Shown here: positions 5,641 through 8,850 of the stretch, piece after piece
Layout: each line of letters opens with the position of its first letter
How positions within the stretch are numbered: position 1 is the stretch's first letter
NCBI GenBank assembly: GCA_017555325.1
Contig: JAFZGR010000135.1
Location: 1-8,850, forward strand
DNA from: Alphaproteobacteria bacterium
GTDB taxonomy: Bacteria; Pseudomonadota; Alphaproteobacteria; CAAHEQ01; UBA3637
DNA: 8,850 bases
Direction: 5' to 3'
Program-made: the position numbers and the translations under genes
Notes under the pieces: generated by a model
What the model was told of the DNA's origin: nothing
The model's input: the letters and a program-made list of their open reading frames with translations, nothing else
Database searches by the model: none

Positions 5641-6905
5641 GTGCTCTTTTTACGTAATAATACCGCATAAAATCCATCTTGACCCATTGTCGGCAAAACC
5701 TGAATAGCGCCACTTGCATTTAAAAATGGTTTCCATTTTTCATTCAACGTCACCCGTTCCAAATTTTTATTATTCAGCAATACCTGTTGAACAATCCCTT
5801 CATTTTCATCACACATTAAGGAACAAGTAGAATATACCAACTGCCCATTCGGTTTTAATAAATCGATAGCTTTTTGCAATAGTACCGATTGTATTTGCGT
5901 TAACCGTCGAACATCTTCTTTTGTTCTATGATAAAGCAAATCCGGATGCCGACGAATTGTTCCCGTTGCCGAACAGGGAGCATCTAATAACACCGCATCA
6001 TACACTTGTTTCTCCGTTATTGTCAAAACATCCTGACATTTTATCTGTACATAATCTTCCAAATTTAACCGCTTTATATTTTCCCGTAAACGCATTAATC
6101 GTTTTTCAGAAATATCGTACGCATCAACAAATGCCCTTTGATAAGCCAATTGTGCAGTCTTCCCCCCTGGAGCTGCACATAAATCAGCTACACGCTTATT
6201 TTGTAAATCATCGAACAATTGTGCCGGTATAGAAGCCGAAGCCTCTTGCACCCACCACAAACCATCCGTATACCCTTCCATTAAGGAAACATCTCCTTGA
6301 TATGAACACCGAACCGTTCCCGTATTTAAAACAACCCCATTCCACATTTTAGCCCACTCTTGCGGATTAGTCTTAACCGTTATATCCAAATATCCGCTAT
6401 CCATTAATGATAAAAGCATCTTTTCGGCAACTTCTTCACCATAATTCTGCTTCCAATCATCCATCAACCACTCCGGATAATTCAACAAAACAGAGGGCTC
6501 TTTTAATGTTTTTCCTTTTCGGACAAAAGACCGCAAAACCGCATTAACTAATTTCGTAAAAGCAGACTGTTTTATAACGCGTGTCAGTTGAACGGCCGTA
6601 TCAGTAGCAGCATGAGGCGGTGTATTTAAATAATAAAGTTGAGCAACACCCAAAGCCAACACAACTAAAATATCCCGCCGTTTTTCCGGTAATGGTTTAT
6701 CCAAACATTGATTAACTAAAAACTTTAACTGTCCCCAACGACGTAAAACCGTTAAAACAAGCATCCGAACAAACTGCTTATCCGCATAAGATAATGAATG
6801 ATAAAACGAATGTCTGTCAAAAATACCCTCCAAAGTTTTTTGAGCAAACAAGACACTCTTTAATATATTAAAGGCAACATACCTACTTTTAACTGCATTA
6901 TCCAT
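5637..6905 (-). CDS. rsmB: 16S rRNA (cytosine-967-C5)-methyltransferase RsmB
   Basis: A 422-residue protein of normal length for RsmB. Residues about 5-130 are the helical NusB-like RNA-binding domain. The Rossmann-type methyltransferase core follows: DLCAAPGGKT at 241-250 binds S-adenosylmethionine, DAPCSATGTIRRHPD at 308-322 holds the motif IV Cys311, and STCSL at 359-363 holds the catalytic Cys361 that attacks the cytosine ring. The C-terminal GQDGFYAVLLRKK is typical of the family. It methylates C967 of 16S rRNA before or during small-subunit assembly in the cytoplasm. Its ATG lies 14 bases after the ftsZ stop and its AAGGA touches that stop, so translation is probably coupled to ftsZ. 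The two-Cys pattern with a NusB domain separates RsmB from RsmF. All catalytic motifs are intact. Confidence 0.95.
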   Translation of the reverse strand: MDNAVKSRYVAFNILKSVLFAQKTLEGIFDRHSFYHSLSYADKQFVRMLVLTVLRRWGQLKFLVNQCLDKPLPEKRRDILVVLALGVAQLYYLNTPPHAATDTAVQLTRVIKQSAFTKLVNAVLRSFVRKGKTLKEPSVLLNYPEWLMDDWKQNYGEEVAEKMLLSLMDSGYLDITVKTNPQEWAKMWNGVVLNTGTVRCSYQGDVSLMEGYTDGLWWVQEASASIPAQLFDDLQNKRVADLCAAPGGKTAQLAYQRAFVDAYDISEKRLMRLRENIKRLNLEDYVQIKCQDVLTITEKQVYDAVLLDAPCSATGTIRRHPDLLYHRTKEDVRRLTQIQSVLLQKAIDLLKPNGQLVYSTCSLMCDENEGIVQQVLLNNKNLERVTLNEKWKPFLNASGAIQVLPTMGQDGFYAVLLRKKST

Positions 6906-6915
6906 CCCGTTTTAT

Positions 6916-6922
6916 ATCCTTA
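6916..6922 (-). promoter_or_regulatory. rsmB ribosome binding site overlapping the ftsZ stop codon
   Basis: Minus strand TAAGGAT: the TAA is the ftsZ stop and AAGGA is the likely rsmB ribosome binding site, about 11 bases before the rsmB ATG. The spacing is a little long, which fits re-initiation by ribosomes finishing ftsZ. Confidence 0.6.
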
Positions 6923-8635
6923 ACGGCGTCTTAAAAATGCAGGTAAATCCACATTTTCAAACGGATCATCAAACAATTCATTACGTGGTTCTGATTGTCT
7001 TTGTGGTTTTTCACTTGCATTTAATGAATCTGCATGCATCATACCATATGAACCCGATTGATTCATATATGGCGTTCCAACAATTCTACTTCCCTTTGTA
7101 TCCGTAACAACTTCGGTAGTACCACCCAAAGAAGATGTAGATGCATCTTCTTTTACCCGACGTGTTCCCTTTCTAAATCCAGGCAACATAATATCAAACA
7201 ACGTACTACTACGTGGTGCTTTGACATTTGCATCTGCTTTTTTAGATTCCATACTAACAGGTTCTTTAATTTCAGGCACTTCTTCAACCGGAATAATCGG
7301 AGCAATCTCCGGTACTTCTTCAACAAACAATGCCGGTTGAGTTGTTGGTTCTTCCGTTACCTCAATAGCCATTTCATAAGGCAGTTGACTCTCTTCTATC
7401 GTTTGTTGAACCATTAATTCAGCCCCTTGAAAAGATGTACTGTTTAAATCAGAATCCGATCCCGTTATATCTGTCATAAGCGGAAAAGTTTCTTCTTGTC
7501 TAGATTGTTCTGCTTCCTCAATGGAAACAGTATTTACCGACAACACATCCGGTTCTTGCGTATGTGGCACATCCACAACGGTTTCTTGTGCTTGTCGAAT
7601 GGTCGGAACATATTTTTCAGTTGGGGAATCATCGATACCGGTTGCAACTAAAGAAACTCGTATTTTCCCATGCAAGGCTTCATCAGCACATGTTCCAAAT
7701 ATGATATTTGCATCGTCTTGATGTAATTCCTGACGAATTCGTTCGGCTGCCAAATCCACTTCTGCTAAAGTCAAATCTATCCCACCCGAAATATTAATTA
7801 AAATACTTTTAGCCCCTTGAATAGATGAATCATCCAACAAAGGATTAGAAATTGCCTTTTCAACGGCAACTTCTGCCCTATTTTCCCCACTGGCTTCTCC
7901 TGTTCCCATCATTGCACGGCCCATCGAAGATAAAACCGTTTTAACATCAGCAAAATCCAAATTAATCATTCCAGGATTCATAACCAAGTCCGTAATTGAA
8001 CGCACACCCTGACACAAAACACCATCGGCAATTTTAAAAGCATCTGCAAATGTTGTATTACTTGCTACAATACGAAATAAATTTTGATTTGGGATAACAA
8101 TCAAGGTATCTACATATTTTTTTAATTCCTCAATGCCATCATTGGCTGTTCGCATACGCCGAGCACCTTCAAACTGAAATGGTTTAGAAACAACACCAAC
8201 CGTTAAAATTCCCATATCCTTAGCTAATTTTGCAATAACAGGCGCAGCCCCTGTTCCGGTTCCGCCTCCCATACCTGCTGTAATAAACAACAAATGCAAA
8301 CCTTTTAAATATTCTTTTATTTTTTCGGCTGCCTCTGTTGCTGCCGCTTTACCGACTTCTGGATTAGCTCCAGCCCCAAGCCCTTGTGTAATCGTAACAC
8401 CTAATTGAATCTTATCAGCAACCAATGAACGAGATAAAGCCTGTGCATCTGTATTTGCGGCAAAAAAAGCAACATCCCCTAAATCTGCCGTTACCATATT
8501 ATTAACAGCATTACCGCCGGCTCCGCCAACACCAATAACACCGATGTTCGGTGTTAACAAAAACTCGGGGGCAGGAGTTGCCAACCCAATTGATAATCCG
8601 TTTTCTTGTACATCTAAAAATTCTGAACTAGCCAT
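6920..8635 (-). CDS. ftsZ: Cell division protein FtsZ
   Basis: A 571-residue tubulin-like GTPase that polymerises into the Z-ring at the division site. Residues about 30-335 are the GTPase and activation domain: GVGGAGGNAVNNM at 35-47, the tubulin signature GGGTGTG at 123-129, and the T7 loop NLDFAD at 225-230 with Asp227 and Asp230 completing the active site of the next subunit. Residues about 340-560 form a long, low-complexity, acidic, presumably disordered linker. VDLPAFLRRR at 562-571 is the conserved C-terminal peptide that binds FtsA and other partners, in the alphaproteobacterial form. The long linker and this peptide explain a length well above the roughly 380 residues of E. coli FtsZ. 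GGAAAGG at 8643-8649 is the ribosome binding site, 7 bases before the ATG. The start overlaps the end of ftsA by 22 bases, indicating coupled translation. rsmB follows closely; lpxC, often found after ftsZ in proteobacteria, is not here. Confidence 0.98.
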   Translation of the reverse strand: MASSEFLDVQENGLSIGLATPAPEFLLTPNIGVIGVGGAGGNAVNNMVTADLGDVAFFAANTDAQALSRSLVADKIQLGVTITQGLGAGANPEVGKAAATEAAEKIKEYLKGLHLLFITAGMGGGTGTGAAPVIAKLAKDMGILTVGVVSKPFQFEGARRMRTANDGIEELKKYVDTLIVIPNQNLFRIVASNTTFADAFKIADGVLCQGVRSITDLVMNPGMINLDFADVKTVLSSMGRAMMGTGEASGENRAEVAVEKAISNPLLDDSSIQGAKSILINISGGIDLTLAEVDLAAERIRQELHQDDANIIFGTCADEALHGKIRVSLVATGIDDSPTEKYVPTIRQAQETVVDVPHTQEPDVLSVNTVSIEEAEQSRQEETFPLMTDITGSDSDLNSTSFQGAELMVQQTIEESQLPYEMAIEVTEEPTTQPALFVEEVPEIAPIIPVEEVPEIKEPVSMESKKADANVKAPRSSTLFDIMLPGFRKGTRRVKEDASTSSLGGTTEVVTDTKGSRIVGTPYMNQSGSYGMMHADSLNASEKPQRQSEPRNELFDDPFENVDLPAFLRRR

Positions 8636-8850
8636 TGCATTACCTTTCCGATAAAACCTTTTTTGGGTGTTGATTGTGTTTTAAATTTTGCGTTTAATAA
8701 ACTTTTCTCTCTTATCATTACATATTTTAACAGTCCAATGCAAGTAGAAAATGTATAACTTTCATATTGAGTGGGCAATCCGCGTATTATTTCCGGCTTT
8801 CCCATACGAACAGTTCCACCTAAAAGTATCTCTGTTTTTTCTTTTATCCC
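8614..8850 (-). CDS. ftsA: Cell division protein FtsA, C-terminal 78 residues (5' end cut by window edge)
   Basis: The frame is open from the right edge to TAG at 8614-8616. It reads GIKEKTEILLGGTVRMGKP, then IIRGLP, then a TFSTCIGLLKYV stretch. This matches the end of the actin-like FtsA ATPase domain (VR-x-G-x-P, GL, and the Ala/Ser-Thr-x-x-GL-x-x-Y helix). The last residues GKVMQWLVQNF form a short amphipathic helix like the membrane-targeting tail of E. coli FtsA, after a variable, basic tether. FtsA anchors FtsZ filaments to the inner membrane and recruits later divisome proteins. Its 3' end overlaps ftsZ by 22 bases. An internal Met at 8805 lies inside this open frame and is not a gene start. 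Confidence 0.9.
   Translation of the reverse strand, partial: GIKEKTEILLGGTVRMGKPEIIRGLPTQYESYTFSTCIGLLKYVMIREKSLLNAKFKTQSTPKKGFIGKVMQWLVQNF
8643..8649 (-). promoter_or_regulatory. ftsZ ribosome binding site inside ftsA
   Basis: GGAAAGG on the minus strand, 7 bases before the ftsZ ATG (8633-8635) and within the last codons of ftsA. A nearby ATG at 8638-8640 is in the ftsA frame (Met of KVMQW), so it is not the ftsZ start. Confidence 0.65.

Noticed and set aside
8681..8697. Second CtrA-like box near ftsZ (TTAA...TTAA)
   Set aside because: The gap between the half-sites is 9 bases and not 7, and it lies inside ftsA coding sequence.

Overview
The window is an AT-rich stretch from an alphaproteobacterium. 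Three things support that: a DivK-type single receiver, an FtsZ with a very long linker ending in a PAFLRRR peptide, and the ftsA-ftsZ arrangement. The low GC and the large prepilin-like, cysteine-rich surface protein suggest one of the uncultured host- or gut-associated lineages, but that placement is an inference. Every supported gene lies on the minus strand, so transcription runs from the right edge to the left edge.

Right half (5232-8850), core cell-cycle and housekeeping genes in transcription order: the 3' end of ftsA (cut by the window edge), ftsZ (its start overlaps the end of ftsA), rsmB (starts 14 bases after the ftsZ stop, with its ribosome binding site touching that stop), then a divK-like receiver gene 42 bases further on. 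FtsA tethers FtsZ to the membrane at the division site. RsmB modifies 16S rRNA. DivK-type receivers act in the phosphorelay that controls the master regulator CtrA in Caulobacter and its relatives. The spacing fits one transcript for ftsA-ftsZ-rsmB, with divK either read through or served by a weak promoter of its own.

Spacer (4928-5231): about 300 very AT-rich bases without a convincing gene. It holds a good sigma70-like promoter, A-tracts just upstream of the -35 box, and a perfect TTAA-N7-TTAAC sequence, which is the consensus CtrA box.

Left half (1-4927): one uninterrupted minus-strand frame of at least 1642 codons that runs off the left edge. It starts with a canonical type IV prepilin/pseudopilin signal. 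Next come a short globular region, a 40-residue Gly/Ser/Glu linker, about 450 residues of EGF-like cysteine-rich repeats, and then repeated blocks that alternate a conserved Cys-x37-Cys module, 21-22-residue beta-helix-like repeats, and cysteine-rich knobs. This is the most unusual object in the window: a giant modular, probably disulfide-rich surface protein with a pilin-type N-terminus, possibly under CtrA-type cell-cycle control.
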